From positions 62,001 through 126,000 of the forward strand of contig NZ_JAIUJY010000007.1 in assembly GCF_020166105.1 (NCBI RefSeq): a stretch of DNA of 64,000 nucleotides, in the 5' to 3' direction. This DNA comes from Blastococcus sp. LR1. Its GTDB lineage: Bacteria > Actinomycetota > Actinomycetes > Mycobacteriales > Geodermatophilaceae. Each line of letters starts with the position of its first letter. Within the stretch, counting starts at the first letter, position 1. The notes under the pieces were generated by a model. It was not told the origin of the DNA. It saw only the letters and a program-made list of their open reading frames with translations, and searched no databases. Positions 25,847 to 35,209 of this stretch are shown in pieces. The translations under genes and the position numbers were made by a program.

Positions 25847-26677
25847 GTGGGCGTGCTGCAGCGCTTCGAGCGCCGTCTCGAAGGCATGGTGGGTCTGGCG
25901 TTCGCCCGGCTCTTCAAGGGCAAGGTGCACCCCGCCGAGATCGCCAAGGCCCTCCAGCGCGAGGCCGACGAGCAGCGCTCGGTGATGGGCGAGGGCCGCG
26001 TGCTCGCCCCGAACGTCTACGTCGTCCGGCTGGGCGAGACCGACTTCGGCCACCTCGGCCAGTGGTCCGACCAGCTCGCCGGTGAGCTCGCCGACATGGT
26101 CACCGAGCACATCGAGGACGAGGGCTACCAGGTCTTCGACAAGGTCACCGTCCACCTCGAGCAGGACGACGAGCTCACCACCGGCGTCTTCGAGGTCAGC
26201 TCGCACGTCGCCGACCCGGCCCGTCCGGCCCCTCGGCCCGACGTCGCACCGATGGCCTCGGCGCCGATGGCGCCCGGCATCCCCCCGCTCCCCCCGCTGC
26301 CCGCCCTGCCGCCGCTGCGCGGGCGCAGCGCCACGGACACCGGCAACCAGGGCCCGTCGATGGTCGGCCGCGCCGGCTCCCGGAAGACCGCCACCCACGT
26401 GCTGGTGGTCGACGGGCCGGGTACCCGTCACGAGCTGTCCACCGGCCGCAACGTGATCGGCCGGGGCACCGAGGCCGACATCCGCCTGCCCGACACCGGG
26501 GTCAGCCGGAAGCACGTCGACGTCGTCCTCGAGGGCGGCGTCGCCACCGTCGAGGACCTGGGCTCGACGAACGGCACGCTGGTGAACGGACGTCGCATCA
26601 CCCGCCAGGCGCTCAGCGACGGCGACGTCATCCGCATCGGCCACTCGGTCCTGGTCTACCGGCAGGACGGCGCGTGA
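25847..26677 (+). CDS. fhaA: FhaA: DUF3662 and FHA-domain protein
   Basis: 276 residues. DUF3662 (about 1-120: MGVLQRFERRLEGMVGLAFARLFKGKVHPAEIAKAL), a Pro-rich linker, and a C-terminal FHA domain (GRNVIGRGTEADIRLPDTGVSRKHVDV; DLGSTNGTLVNG) that binds phosphothreonine. In mycobacteria FhaA links PknA/PknB signalling to peptidoglycan precursor flipping through MurJ. GTG start after AAAGGAG. First gene of the conserved fhaA-fhaB-pstP-rodA-pbpA-pknA-pknB cluster. Confidence 0.95.
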   Translation: MGVLQRFERRLEGMVGLAFARLFKGKVHPAEIAKALQREADEQRSVMGEGRVLAPNVYVVRLGETDFGHLGQWSDQLAGELADMVTEHIEDEGYQVFDKVTVHLEQDDELTTGVFEVSSHVADPARPAPRPDVAPMASAPMAPGIPPLPPLPALPPLRGRSATDTGNQGPSMVGRAGSRKTATHVLVVDGPGTRHELSTGRNVIGRGTEADIRLPDTGVSRKHVDVVLEGGVATVEDLGSTNGTLVNGRRITRQALSDGDVIRIGHSVLVYRQDGA

Positions 26678-26741
26678 GCGGATCCGCGCGCTCGCGACGG
26701 CTCGAGGCTGGACGGCACCTCCTCCCCGGGGTGGTCGACCG

Positions 26742-27200
26742 GTGAGCGAACTCGTCCTCCAGATCTTCCGGTTCGGCTTCCTGCTGCTGCTGTGGCTGTT
26801 CATCTTCGCGGCGTTCCGCGTCGTGCGCGCCGACCTGTTCGGTGGCCGCCCCGGCCGCGTCGCCTCGGTTCCGCCGCGCGCCTCGGCACCGAAGAAGCGC
26901 GGGCAGCGCGGGTTCCGCACCCTCGTGGTCACCGCCGGCCCGCTCAGCGGCACCAAGATCACCCTCGGTGACCAGCCGATCCTCATCGGCCGCGCCGACG
27001 ACTCCACCCTCGTCCTGACCGACGACTTCGCCAGTTCCCGGCACGCCCGGCTCACCAACCGTGGCGGCCAGTGGTACGTCGAGGACCTCGGTTCCACCAA
27101 CGGCACGTACCTCGACCAGCAGCGCGTCCAAGGGCCGCTGCTGGTCGCCCCCGGCCAGCCGATCCGCATCGGCCAGACCGCACTGGAGCTGCGTTCGTGA
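26742..27200 (+). CDS. fhaB: FhaB (FipA-like) FHA-domain protein
   Basis: 152 residues. N-terminal membrane helix (FRFGFLLLLWLFIFAAFRVV) and C-terminal FHA domain (ILIGRADDSTLVLTDDFASSRHARL; EDLGSTNGTYLDQQRV). The mycobacterial counterpart FipA joins FtsZ and FtsQ during division under oxidative stress. GTG start. Its TGA overlaps the pstP GTG (GTGA). Confidence 0.94.
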   Translation: MSELVLQIFRFGFLLLLWLFIFAAFRVVRADLFGGRPGRVASVPPRASAPKKRGQRGFRTLVVTAGPLSGTKITLGDQPILIGRADDSTLVLTDDFASSRHARLTNRGGQWYVEDLGSTNGTYLDQQRVQGPLLVAPGQPIRIGQTALELRS

Positions 27201-28621
27201 CGCTGGTTCTCCGCTACGCCGCTCGTTCCGACCGCGGCCTCATCCGCGGCAACAACCAGGACTCGGTCTACGCCGGGCCCCGGCTGCTGGCCGTGGCCGA
27301 CGGCATGGGCGGCCACGCCGCCGGCGACGTCGCGAGCAAGGTCGTCATCGCCGCACTCGAGCACCTCGACGACGACACCCCCTCCGGCGACATGCTGCAG
27401 TCGATGCGGTCGGCCGTCTTCGAGGGCAGCGAGCACCTGCGGGAGGTGATCCGCGAGTCGCCGCAGCTCGAGGGCATGGGCACGACGCTCACCGCGATCC
27501 TCTTCGCCGGCGGCCGGCTGGCGCTCTGCCACGTCGGCGACTCCCGCGCCTACCTGCTCCGCGACGGCCAGTTCTCGCAGATCACCCATGACGACACGTT
27601 CGTGCAGACCCTGATCGACGACGGCCGGATCACCGCCGAGGAGGCCAACCACCACCCGCAGCGGTCCCTGCTGCTGCGGGCGCTGAACGGCCAGGAGGTC
27701 GAGCCTGACCTCTCCATGCGCGAGGCTCGGGCCGGCGACCGCTACATGCTCTGCTCCGACGGCCTCTCCGGCGTCGTCAGCGAAGAGACCCTGGCCGAGG
27801 CGCTCCTCGATCCCGATCCGCAGGCGACCGCCGACCGGCTGATCGAGCTGGCCCTGCGCAGCGGTGGCCCGGACAACATCACCGTGATCGTCGCCGACGT
27901 CATCGAGGACACCGGTGGTGGCGGCCGCCTCGACCCGGTCGTGGACGGCGCAGCCGGCGACAACATCGGGCAGCGCCAGGTGGACGGCCGTTCGGCCGCC
28001 GGTCGGGCCGCCCTCGCCGACACAGGTCCCGCCTCCGCTCCCCCGCCGACAGCGACACTGCCGACGGGCGGCGGCCCCTCCGCCCGCCGCCGCCCGCTAC
28101 GCGCTCTCCTGGTGGCGGGGGTCCTCCTCATCGTGCTGGTGGCGGGGGCGATCGGCACGTACGTGTGGGCGCTGAACCACTGGTTCGTCGGCGTCGAGGG
28201 CGACGGCGAGAGCCAGGAGGTCGCGGTCTTCCGCGGCCTCGACGTCTCCGTGCTCGGGCTGGACCTCTACCGGCTCGACCGGAGCGCCGACCTCGCCGTC
28301 TCCGATCTCACCCCCGCGGCCCGCACCCGGGTCCGGGACGGCATCACCGCCGACGACGCCGGCCACGCCGACCGCATCCTCGACGCGCTCCTCGACCAGC
28401 GGCTGCCGGTCTGCAGCACCTCGGACCGCGACGAGGCCGAGCCGACGCCGTCGGCCGCGCCCTCCCCCATCCCCGCGTCCCCCGCCGATCCCCAGCAACC
28501 AGTCCCCGGCGAGCCGGCTCTTCCCGAGCCACCGGCCCCCGAGGAGGCGACGACCTCCTCGTCGTCGGCCCGGACGACGACGTCGTCCGAGCCGGGGGTG
28601 AACTGCCGAGAGGCGGGCTGA
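27197..28621 (+). CDS. pstP: PstP: PP2C-family Ser/Thr phosphatase
   Basis: 474 residues. The cytoplasmic PP2C domain (1-235) shows NNQDSVYAG, VADGMGGHAAGD, GDSRAYLLRDG, CSDGLSGVV and GGPDNITVIVADV, the metal-coordinating Asp residues. One transmembrane helix follows (LLVAGVLLIVLVAGAIGTYVW) and an extracytoplasmic Thr/Pro-rich tail. It dephosphorylates PknA/PknB substrates. The GTG overlaps the fhaB stop; its TGA overlaps the rodA ATG. Confidence 0.95.
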   Translation: MTLVLRYAARSDRGLIRGNNQDSVYAGPRLLAVADGMGGHAAGDVASKVVIAALEHLDDDTPSGDMLQSMRSAVFEGSEHLREVIRESPQLEGMGTTLTAILFAGGRLALCHVGDSRAYLLRDGQFSQITHDDTFVQTLIDDGRITAEEANHHPQRSLLLRALNGQEVEPDLSMREARAGDRYMLCSDGLSGVVSEETLAEALLDPDPQATADRLIELALRSGGPDNITVIVADVIEDTGGGGRLDPVVDGAAGDNIGQRQVDGRSAAGRAALADTGPASAPPPTATLPTGGGPSARRRPLRALLVAGVLLIVLVAGAIGTYVWALNHWFVGVEGDGESQEVAVFRGLDVSVLGLDLYRLDRSADLAVSDLTPAARTRVRDGITADDAGHADRILDALLDQRLPVCSTSDRDEAEPTPSAAPSPIPASPADPQQPVPGEPALPEPPAPEEATTSSSSARTTTSSEPGVNCREAG

Positions 28622-30030
28622 TGCCGGGCCCCGTCACCGATCCCCGCGGCACCGCCGCCGGGGACACCCCGACCCGCCGGAACACCGAGGCGTGGCTCCT
28701 GGGCTTCGCCGTCCTGCTCACCGTCGTCGCCCAGGTCATCGTCGACCTGACCGTGACCGGCTCACTCCGCCCGGAGATGGCCGGCTTCAGCGTGTGGATC
28801 TCCGCGCTGTGGGTGGTGGCGCACCTCGTCGTCCGGAAGTGGGCGTCCTACGCCGACCCGCTGCTGCTGCCGGGCGTCGCGCTGCTGGTCGGCCTCGGGC
28901 TGACCGTGATCCACCGTCTCGATCTGGCCGCGGAGCAGGTCGGCAGCACCGTCACCCGTGAGGACGCCCCGGTCCAGCTGGTCTGGGCGACCCTCGGCGT
29001 GGCCCTGTTCGTCGCCTTCCTGGTCGTCGTCAAGGACCACCGCTCCCTGCAGCGGTTCGCCTACACCCTGGCCCTGCTGGGCATCGTGCTCCTGGCGCTC
29101 CCGGCGGTCCTGCCCGCATCGATGTCCGAGGTCAACGGCGCCAAGATCTGGATCCGCGTCGCCGGCTTCTCCATCCAGCCGGGCGAGTTCGCCAAGCTCT
29201 GCCTGGTCGTCTTCTTCGCCGCCTACCTCGAGGACAAGCGCGACGTGCTGGCCCTGGCCAGCCGCAGGGTCGCCGGGCTCGAGCTGCCCCGTGGCCGCGA
29301 CCTCGGCCCAGTGCTGCTCGCCTGGATCCTGTCGATCCTCGTGCTCGTCTTCGAGCGCGACCTGGGCAGCTCGCTGCTGCTGTTCGGCATCTTCGTGGTG
29401 ATGCTCTACGTGGCCACCGAGCGGGCCAGCTGGCTGTTCATCGGCCTGGGTCTCTTCGCCGGCGGCGCGATGATCGCCTACCAGATCTTCGGGCACGTGC
29501 AGCAGCGCGTGGACACCTGGCTGTCCCCGTCGGACTACTACGACGGCGCCGGCTACCAGGTGATGCAGTCCCTCTTCGGCCTCGGCACCGGCGGCCTGTT
29601 CGGCGCCGGCCTGGGCGGAGGGCGCCCCGACCAGGTGCCGGTGGCCAAGAGCGACTTCATCGCCTCGGCGGTGGGCGAGGAGCTCGGGCTCTTCGGCCTG
29701 GTCGCCGTGATCGTCCTCTACCTCATCCTGGTCGAGCGCGGCCTGCGCACCTCGCTCGTCGTCCGTGACTCCTTCGGCAAGCTGCTCGCCGCCGGCCTCG
29801 CGTTCGCCATCGCCTGGCAGGTCTTCGTCGTCCTCGGCGGGGTGACCGGCCTGCTCCCGCTCACCGGGCTCACCACGCCGTTCCTCGCCTACGGGGGTTC
29901 CTCGCTCGTGGCGAACTTCGTGCTCGTCGCGGTGCTCGTCCGCATCAGCGATGCCGCCCGTCGCCCGACCGTCCAGCACGCCGCCCCGATGCGCCTCGGC
30001 GACGCCCCGACGGAGGTGGTGATGCCGTGA
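28621..30030 (+). CDS. rodA: RodA/FtsW-family peptidoglycan glycosyltransferase
   Basis: 469 residues with about ten or more membrane segments of the SEDS family. Conserved sites: NGAKIWIRVAGFSIQPGEFAKLCLVVF, FERDLGSSLLLFGIF, YQVMQSLFGLGTGGLFGAGLGGG and LPLTGLTTPFLAYGGSSLVAN. SEDS proteins polymerise lipid II together with a class B PBP, here PbpA encoded next. The ATG overlaps the pstP TGA; the pbpA GTG overlaps its own stop. Gene order supports RodA rather than the FtsW of the dcw cluster. Confidence 0.94.
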   Translation: MPGPVTDPRGTAAGDTPTRRNTEAWLLGFAVLLTVVAQVIVDLTVTGSLRPEMAGFSVWISALWVVAHLVVRKWASYADPLLLPGVALLVGLGLTVIHRLDLAAEQVGSTVTREDAPVQLVWATLGVALFVAFLVVVKDHRSLQRFAYTLALLGIVLLALPAVLPASMSEVNGAKIWIRVAGFSIQPGEFAKLCLVVFFAAYLEDKRDVLALASRRVAGLELPRGRDLGPVLLAWILSILVLVFERDLGSSLLLFGIFVVMLYVATERASWLFIGLGLFAGGAMIAYQIFGHVQQRVDTWLSPSDYYDGAGYQVMQSLFGLGTGGLFGAGLGGGRPDQVPVAKSDFIASAVGEELGLFGLVAVIVLYLILVERGLRTSLVVRDSFGKLLAAGLAFAIAWQVFVVLGGVTGLLPLTGLTTPFLAYGGSSLVANFVLVAVLVRISDAARRPTVQHAAPMRLGDAPTEVVMP

Positions 30031-31475
30031 ACGCACCCCTGCGCCGGGTGGCGATCAGCGTGCTCGTGCTCTTCACGCTGCTGATCGTCAACGTGAACAT
30101 CATCCAGGTGGTGCGCTCCGACGATCTCCGCACCGACAACCGGAACACCCGGGTGCTGGCCGAGGAGTACGACCGGGAACGCGGCTCGATGGTCGTCGCG
30201 GGCAACGAGATCGCGATCTCCGTGCCCACCGACGACCGGCTCGAATACCTGAGGACGTATCCGCAGGGGCCGTTGTACGCGGCCGTCACGGGGTACTACT
30301 CGCTAGTGTACGGGAACACCGCCCTCGAGGACGCCGAGAACGACGTCCTCTCCGGTGAGGACGACCGGCTCTTCGTGCGCCGCATCGCCGACCTGTTCAC
30401 CGGGCGTGACCCCGCCGGCGGCGACGTCGTCCTCACCCTGGACCCCGCCGTGCAGCAGGCCGCGATGGCCGGGCTGGAGGGCGTGACCGGCGCTGTCGTG
30501 GCTCTGGATCCGCAGACGGGGGCGATCCTGGGCATGGCCAGCACGCCGACCTACGACCCGACGGCGCTCTCCTCCCACGACCCCGACGCCATCCGTGCCG
30601 CCATGGAGCAGATCACCGCCGGTGACGGCCCCGACCCGCGGGTGAACCGGGCGATCGCGGACAACTATCCGCCCGGCTCGTTGTTCAAGGTCATCGTCTC
30701 GGCCGCCGCCCTCGAGGAGGGCTACGCCCCGGACACAGTCGTGCCGGCGCCGGACATCATGACCCTGCCGCAGACCAGCCAGCAGCTGCGGAACTTCAAC
30801 AACTCCCGGTGCGACCCCAGCCAGGAGCAGCGCCTGATCGATGCGCTCACGATCTCCTGCAACACCGCCTTCGCCCAGCTGGGCATCGACCTCGGCGAGG
30901 ACAAGGTCCGGGCGATGGCCGAGGCGTTCGGTCTGGACGACGAGCGCTCCGAGATCCCGCTCCCGGTCGCCGCCAGCCACGTCGGCGAGATCGAGAGCGA
31001 CGCGGCGCTGGGCCAGACCTCCATCGGTCAGCGCGACGTCCGCATGACGGTGCTCCAGGCGGCGATGGTGGCGGCCACCGTCGCCAACGACGGCGTGCAG
31101 ATGAAGCCCTACCTGGTCGACCAGCTGCTCGCGCCGGACCTGTCGGTCATCGACGAGACCGACCCCGAGGAGCTCCGGGAGCCGATCTCCGCGCAGGTCG
31201 CCGACCAGCTCACCGAGATGATGATCAGCGTCGTCGCCCGTGGCTCGGGCCGGTCGGCGCGCATCCAGGGCATGGACGTCGCCGGCAAGACCGGCACCGC
31301 CCAGGTGAAGGAGGGCGTGCCCGACCACAACTGGTTCATGGGCTTCGCCCCGGCCGACGACCCGCAGATCGCCGTGGCGGTCTTCGTCGCCAACGGCGGC
31401 GGCACCGGCGGCGACACCTCCGCGCCCATCGCGCGCGAGGTCATGCAGGCGTACTTCGAGGGGCAGGGCGGCTGA
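30027..31475 (+). CDS. pbpA: PbpA: class B penicillin-binding protein (transpeptidase)
   Basis: 482 residues. One N-terminal membrane anchor (VAISVLVLFTLLIVNVNIIQVV), a PBP dimerisation region, and the transpeptidase with SxxK (PPGSLFKV), SxN (SCN) and KTG (AGKTGTAQ). It cross-links peptidoglycan with RodA at the septum or cell pole. Its GTG overlaps the rodA stop and its TGA overlaps the pknA ATG. A patch near 30240-30315 uses rarer A/T-ended codons than the rest of the gene. Confidence 0.95.
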   Translation: MNAPLRRVAISVLVLFTLLIVNVNIIQVVRSDDLRTDNRNTRVLAEEYDRERGSMVVAGNEIAISVPTDDRLEYLRTYPQGPLYAAVTGYYSLVYGNTALEDAENDVLSGEDDRLFVRRIADLFTGRDPAGGDVVLTLDPAVQQAAMAGLEGVTGAVVALDPQTGAILGMASTPTYDPTALSSHDPDAIRAAMEQITAGDGPDPRVNRAIADNYPPGSLFKVIVSAAALEEGYAPDTVVPAPDIMTLPQTSQQLRNFNNSRCDPSQEQRLIDALTISCNTAFAQLGIDLGEDKVRAMAEAFGLDDERSEIPLPVAASHVGEIESDAALGQTSIGQRDVRMTVLQAAMVAATVANDGVQMKPYLVDQLLAPDLSVIDETDPEELREPISAQVADQLTEMMISVVARGSGRSARIQGMDVAGKTGTAQVKEGVPDHNWFMGFAPADDPQIAVAVFVANGGGTGGDTSAPIAREVMQAYFEGQGG

Positions 31476-33181
31476 TGGCGCTGGGCATCGGAAGTCTGCT
31501 GGCGGGGCGCTACGAGATCACCGCACCCATCGCCACCGGCGGCATGGGCGAGGTGTGGAAGGCCCGCGACCAGGTACTGGACCGCATCGTCGCGGCCAAG
31601 GTGCTCAAGACCGAGTACACGAACGACCCGAGCTTCCTGGCCCGGTTCCGCAACGAGGCCCGGCACACCGCGGCGCTCTCGCACCCGAACATCGCCTCGG
31701 TCTACGACTACGGCGAGACCACCGACGACAGCGGCCTGCAGACGCTGGCCTTCCTCGTCATGGAGTTCGTCGAGGGCCAGCCGCTGGTGACGATCCTCCA
31801 CGACGAGGGCCGGCTGCCCGTCGACTGGACGCTGCACGTGCTCAGCCAGTCCGCCGACGGCCTGTCCGCCGCGCACCGGGCCGGCGTCGTGCACCGCGAC
31901 ATCAAGCCGGGCAACCTGATCGTGCGCCCCGACGGCGTCGTGAAGCTGACCGACTTCGGCATCGCCCAGGCCCGGGACGCCGCCCCGCTGACCCGCACCG
32001 GCATGGTCGTGGGCACCGCCCAGTACCTCTCCCCCGAGCAGGCACAGGGCATGGAGGTCAACGCCTCGTCCGACGTCTACTCCCTCGGCGTCGTCGGCTT
32101 CGAGTGCCTGACCGGCGCGCGGCCGTTCGACGGCGCCTCCCAGGTGGCCGTCGCGCTGGCGCACATCAACCGCCCGCCGCCCCCGCTGCCCGGCGACATC
32201 CCCCCGGCGGTGCGGATGCTCGTCGAGCGCGCCCTGGCCAAGGACCCGGCGGACCGGTTCGCCGACGGCGGCGCCTTCGCCGAGGCCATCCGTGCCGTGG
32301 CCAGCGGCGGCAGCGTCCCCGTCGGGGGCCGGATGGCTGCGGCGGCCACCGTGATCGCGCCGGCGACGGCGCCGACCCAGGTCGTGGACCTGGCCGCCGA
32401 CGGGCACACCCAGGTCTTCGCCACCCCGGCCGCCGGGATGCCCGCCGTCTCGCCCGCGACGGGCGGCCGCCCCATGCCGCCGCTGCACGCGCCCGCGGAC
32501 GACGACGAATGGCTGCCCGACGAGGAGGAGCCGGCCCGCCGGCGCCGCTGGGTCTGGCCGGCCGCGGCACTGGTCCTGCTCCTGCTGATCGGCGGGGTGA
32601 CCTGGGTGCTGCTCAGCAACGGGGACGGCGACCGGAACCGGTCCGCCGATCCCACGACGACCTCGGCCAGCACGAGCGCCGCGGGCCCCACGGGCATGTT
32701 CCTCGACCCGGCCCAGTTCGTGGGCCTCGACGTCGCCTCGGCCGAGCGGATGCTGCGCGCGGCCGGGCTCGTCCCCGTGACGGCGGTGGCGGACGACGAC
32801 GTCCTGGAGGGCGTGACCCAGACGCTGGACGCCGGCGAGGTCGCCGCGATCGACCCCTCCGGCCGCGCGGCCGCCCCCGGCGAGGAGGTCACCCTCTACG
32901 TCACCGAGGAGGCCTGGGACCCCGACGCCGAGGAGGAGCAGGAGCCGACGGAGACCGTGCAGCCGACGACGACGGCTCCGGCACCCACCACGACCAGCCA
33001 GGCCCCGGCGCCGCCCGCGGACGAGCCGGAAGAGGACGAGCCGCCGGCGGACGAGCCCGCTCCCGGCACCCCCGCCCCGCCGCCGTCGACGACCAAGCCC
33101 CCCGCGCCGACGACGACCGCAGAAGCGACCGAACCCGGGGCCGGGGGCAACGCCGCAGGTCCCACGGGCGACGGCCTGTGA
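31475..33181 (+). CDS. pknA: PknA: membrane Ser/Thr protein kinase with an extracytoplasmic PASTA-like module
   Basis: 568 residues. The kinase domain (about 10-270) has TGGMGEVWKA, AAKVLKTEY, HRDIKPGN, DFG and MVVGTAQYLSPEQ. Then a linker, a transmembrane helix (WVWPAAALVLLLLIGGVTWVLL), one PASTA-like module (FVGLDVASAERMLRAAGLVPVTAV to EEVTLYVT), and a Pro/Thr/Glu tail. It controls cell shape and division with PknB. Mycobacterial PknA lacks PASTA, so the module is noteworthy. ATG overlaps the pbpA stop. Confidence 0.94.
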   Translation: MALGIGSLLAGRYEITAPIATGGMGEVWKARDQVLDRIVAAKVLKTEYTNDPSFLARFRNEARHTAALSHPNIASVYDYGETTDDSGLQTLAFLVMEFVEGQPLVTILHDEGRLPVDWTLHVLSQSADGLSAAHRAGVVHRDIKPGNLIVRPDGVVKLTDFGIAQARDAAPLTRTGMVVGTAQYLSPEQAQGMEVNASSDVYSLGVVGFECLTGARPFDGASQVAVALAHINRPPPPLPGDIPPAVRMLVERALAKDPADRFADGGAFAEAIRAVASGGSVPVGGRMAAAATVIAPATAPTQVVDLAADGHTQVFATPAAGMPAVSPATGGRPMPPLHAPADDDEWLPDEEEPARRRRWVWPAAALVLLLLIGGVTWVLLSNGDGDRNRSADPTTTSASTSAAGPTGMFLDPAQFVGLDVASAERMLRAAGLVPVTAVADDDVLEGVTQTLDAGEVAAIDPSGRAAAPGEEVTLYVTEEAWDPDAEEEQEPTETVQPTTTAPAPTTTSQAPAPPADEPEEDEPPADEPAPGTPAPPPSTTKPPAPTTTAEATEPGAGGNAAGPTGDGL

Positions 33182-33224
33182 CGTCGCTGATCTCCGCTTC
33201 CCCGGATACCGGCTCCCGGGCGGT

Positions 33225-33230
33225 TAGGCT
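33225..33230 (+). promoter_or_regulatory. Possible pknB promoter -10 (TAGGCT)
   Basis: TAGGCT fits the actinobacterial TANNNT -10 pattern in the only sizeable gap (142 bp) between pknA and pknB. The same hexamer precedes crgA. No clear -35 is seen, so this is tentative. Confidence 0.3.
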
Positions 33231-33323
33231 CGCCGGCGGCCCTTCGTCTGCCGGGCCCGCACCCGCGCCCTCCCGGGCGCGGACGCCTCGGTGCACGCAC
33301 CGAACCGCCCGAGAGGACCGTCG

Positions 33324-35141
33324 ATGACCACGCCGCAGGTGCTCGGCGACCGCTACGAGATCGGCGGCGTCCTGGGCCGCGGCGGCATGGCCGAGGTGCA
33401 CCTCGGCCGCGACCTGCGTCTCGGCCGCGAGGTCGCCGTCAAGGTCCTGCGCAGCGACCTGGCGCGCGACCCGTCCTTCCAGGTCCGCTTCCGGCGCGAG
33501 GCGCAGGCCTCGGCGTCGCTGAACCACCCGGCGATCGTCGCCGTCTACGACACCGGCGAGGACCGCACGCCCAGCGGCGCGACGCCCTACATCGTCATGG
33601 AGTTCGTGGAGGGGGAGACCCTCCGCGACGTGCTCCGCCGCGAGGGGCCGCTGCCCATGGAGCGGGCGATGAGCCTGTCCGCCGACATCTGCGGCGCGCT
33701 GGACTTCAGCCACCGCAACGGCATCGTGCACCGGGACGTGAAGCCCGGGAACGTGATGATCACGCCGCAGGGCACGGTCAAGGTCATGGATTTCGGCATC
33801 GCCCGGGCGGTGTCGGACTCCGCGGCCACGATGACCTCCACCGCGGCGGTGATAGGTACCGCCCAGTACCTCTCCCCGGAGCAGGCCCGCGGCGAGGGCG
33901 TGGACGCCCGCTCCGACGTCTACTCGATGGGCTGCCTGCTCTACGAGCTGGTCACCGGAGCGCCCCCGTTCACCGGCGACTCCCCCGTCTCCGTGGCCTA
34001 CCAGCACGTGCGCGAGGACCCCAAGCTCCCGTCGTCCATCAACCGCGAGGTGCCGCCGGAGCTGGACGCGATCCTGCTCAAGGCGATGAGCAAGAACCCG
34101 GCCAACCGGTACCAGTCGGCCGCGGACATGCGCAACGACCTGCTCCGGGCGCTGGCCGGGCAGCGGGTCGAGGCCACGCCGGTCATGGGCGAGGACGAGA
34201 AGACCGCGATCATCGGCGCCCCGGTGGGGGGCTACGGGAACTACGGCGACGACTGGGACGACGACGACTCCGCGCGGCGCCGCAAGCGCCGCATCATCGC
34301 CATCGTGTCCGTGCTGGCCGTGCTCCTCATCGGCGGCGCGATCGCCCTGGCCGTCGCCATGAGCGGTGGGGACGAGAAGGACCCCGTCGCCCGGGTGAGC
34401 GTTCCCCCGGTGGCGAACGTGCCCGAGGCCGAGGCCCGCGCGCAGATCGAGGCCGCCAAGCTGGTCGTCGGCGACGTGACGATCCAGCCGAGTCCCACGG
34501 TCGCCGAGGGCAGCGTCATCGAGACCACCCCGGCCGCCGGCGTGCAGGTGGACGAGGGCGACGACGTCGACCTCGTGGTCAGCTCCGGCCCGGACACGCT
34601 GCTGGTCCCCGGCGTCTCGGGGCTCACCGAGGAGCAGGCGCGGGCGAACCTCCAGCAGGCCGGCTTCACCAACGTCTCCAGCCGGCGGGTGGACTCCATC
34701 GAGGTCGACGAGGGCCGGGTGGTCTCCGTGTCGCCCGAGGAGGGCAGCCAGGCCGGCCGGAGCCAGCCGATCACGCTCAACGTCTCCACCGGCACCATCG
34801 AGATGCCGAACGTCATCAACCAGACGGAGACCCAGGCGCGCGCCGCCCTGCAGGAGCAGGGCATCGGCGCCGGTCAGATCACGGTGGAGAACGCGGAGAA
34901 CGACACCGTCCCGGCGGGCACGGTCCTCGAGACGGATCCCACCGCCGGCACCGACGTGGGAGGCGACGACATCATCACGCTGGTCGTCGCGGTCCCGACG
35001 CCGGAGGAGCCCGCCGATCCCGTCGTGCCCGACCCCGGCACCACCGGGCCGGGCACGGGGCCCGGGACCGGACCGGGCACCGGCACCGGCACCGGACCGG
35101 GTGCCGGCACGGGAACCGGCCCAGGCGCCGGCAACCCGTAA
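33324..35141 (+). CDS. pknB: PknB: PASTA-domain Ser/Thr protein kinase
   Basis: 605 residues. Kinase domain with GRGGMAEVHLGRD, AVKVLRSDL, HRDVKPGN, DFG and the activation loop with paired threonines (TMTSTAAVIGTAQYLSPEQ). Then a juxtamembrane region, a transmembrane helix (RIIAIVSVLAVLLIGGAIALAVAM) and three PASTA repeats that sense muropeptides/lipid II; the mycobacterial protein has four. A Gly/Thr/Pro-rich tail ends the protein, encoded by GGCACCGG repeats. Last gene of the cluster, followed by a perfect terminator. Confidence 0.96.
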   Translation: MTTPQVLGDRYEIGGVLGRGGMAEVHLGRDLRLGREVAVKVLRSDLARDPSFQVRFRREAQASASLNHPAIVAVYDTGEDRTPSGATPYIVMEFVEGETLRDVLRREGPLPMERAMSLSADICGALDFSHRNGIVHRDVKPGNVMITPQGTVKVMDFGIARAVSDSAATMTSTAAVIGTAQYLSPEQARGEGVDARSDVYSMGCLLYELVTGAPPFTGDSPVSVAYQHVREDPKLPSSINREVPPELDAILLKAMSKNPANRYQSAADMRNDLLRALAGQRVEATPVMGEDEKTAIIGAPVGGYGNYGDDWDDDDSARRRKRRIIAIVSVLAVLLIGGAIALAVAMSGGDEKDPVARVSVPPVANVPEAEARAQIEAAKLVVGDVTIQPSPTVAEGSVIETTPAAGVQVDEGDDVDLVVSSGPDTLLVPGVSGLTEEQARANLQQAGFTNVSSRRVDSIEVDEGRVVSVSPEEGSQAGRSQPITLNVSTGTIEMPNVINQTETQARAALQEQGIGAGQITVENAENDTVPAGTVLETDPTAGTDVGGDDIITLVVAVPTPEEPADPVVPDPGTTGPGTGPGTGPGTGTGTGPGAGTGTGPGAGNP

Positions 35142-35154
35142 CAGCCGGTCATGA

Positions 35155-35194
35155 CGCAGCAGGGCCCCTCCCGTCCGGGAGGGGCCCTGCTGCG
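35155..35194. terminator. Bidirectional 18-bp hairpin terminator (pknB / trpG)
   Basis: Perfect 18-bp stem (arms CGCAGCAGGGCCCCTCCC and its complement) with a 4-nt loop, between convergent pknB and trpG. The strongest terminator in the window. Confidence 0.92.
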
Positions 35195-35209
35195 TTGCTG
35201 GGGAGCCGA

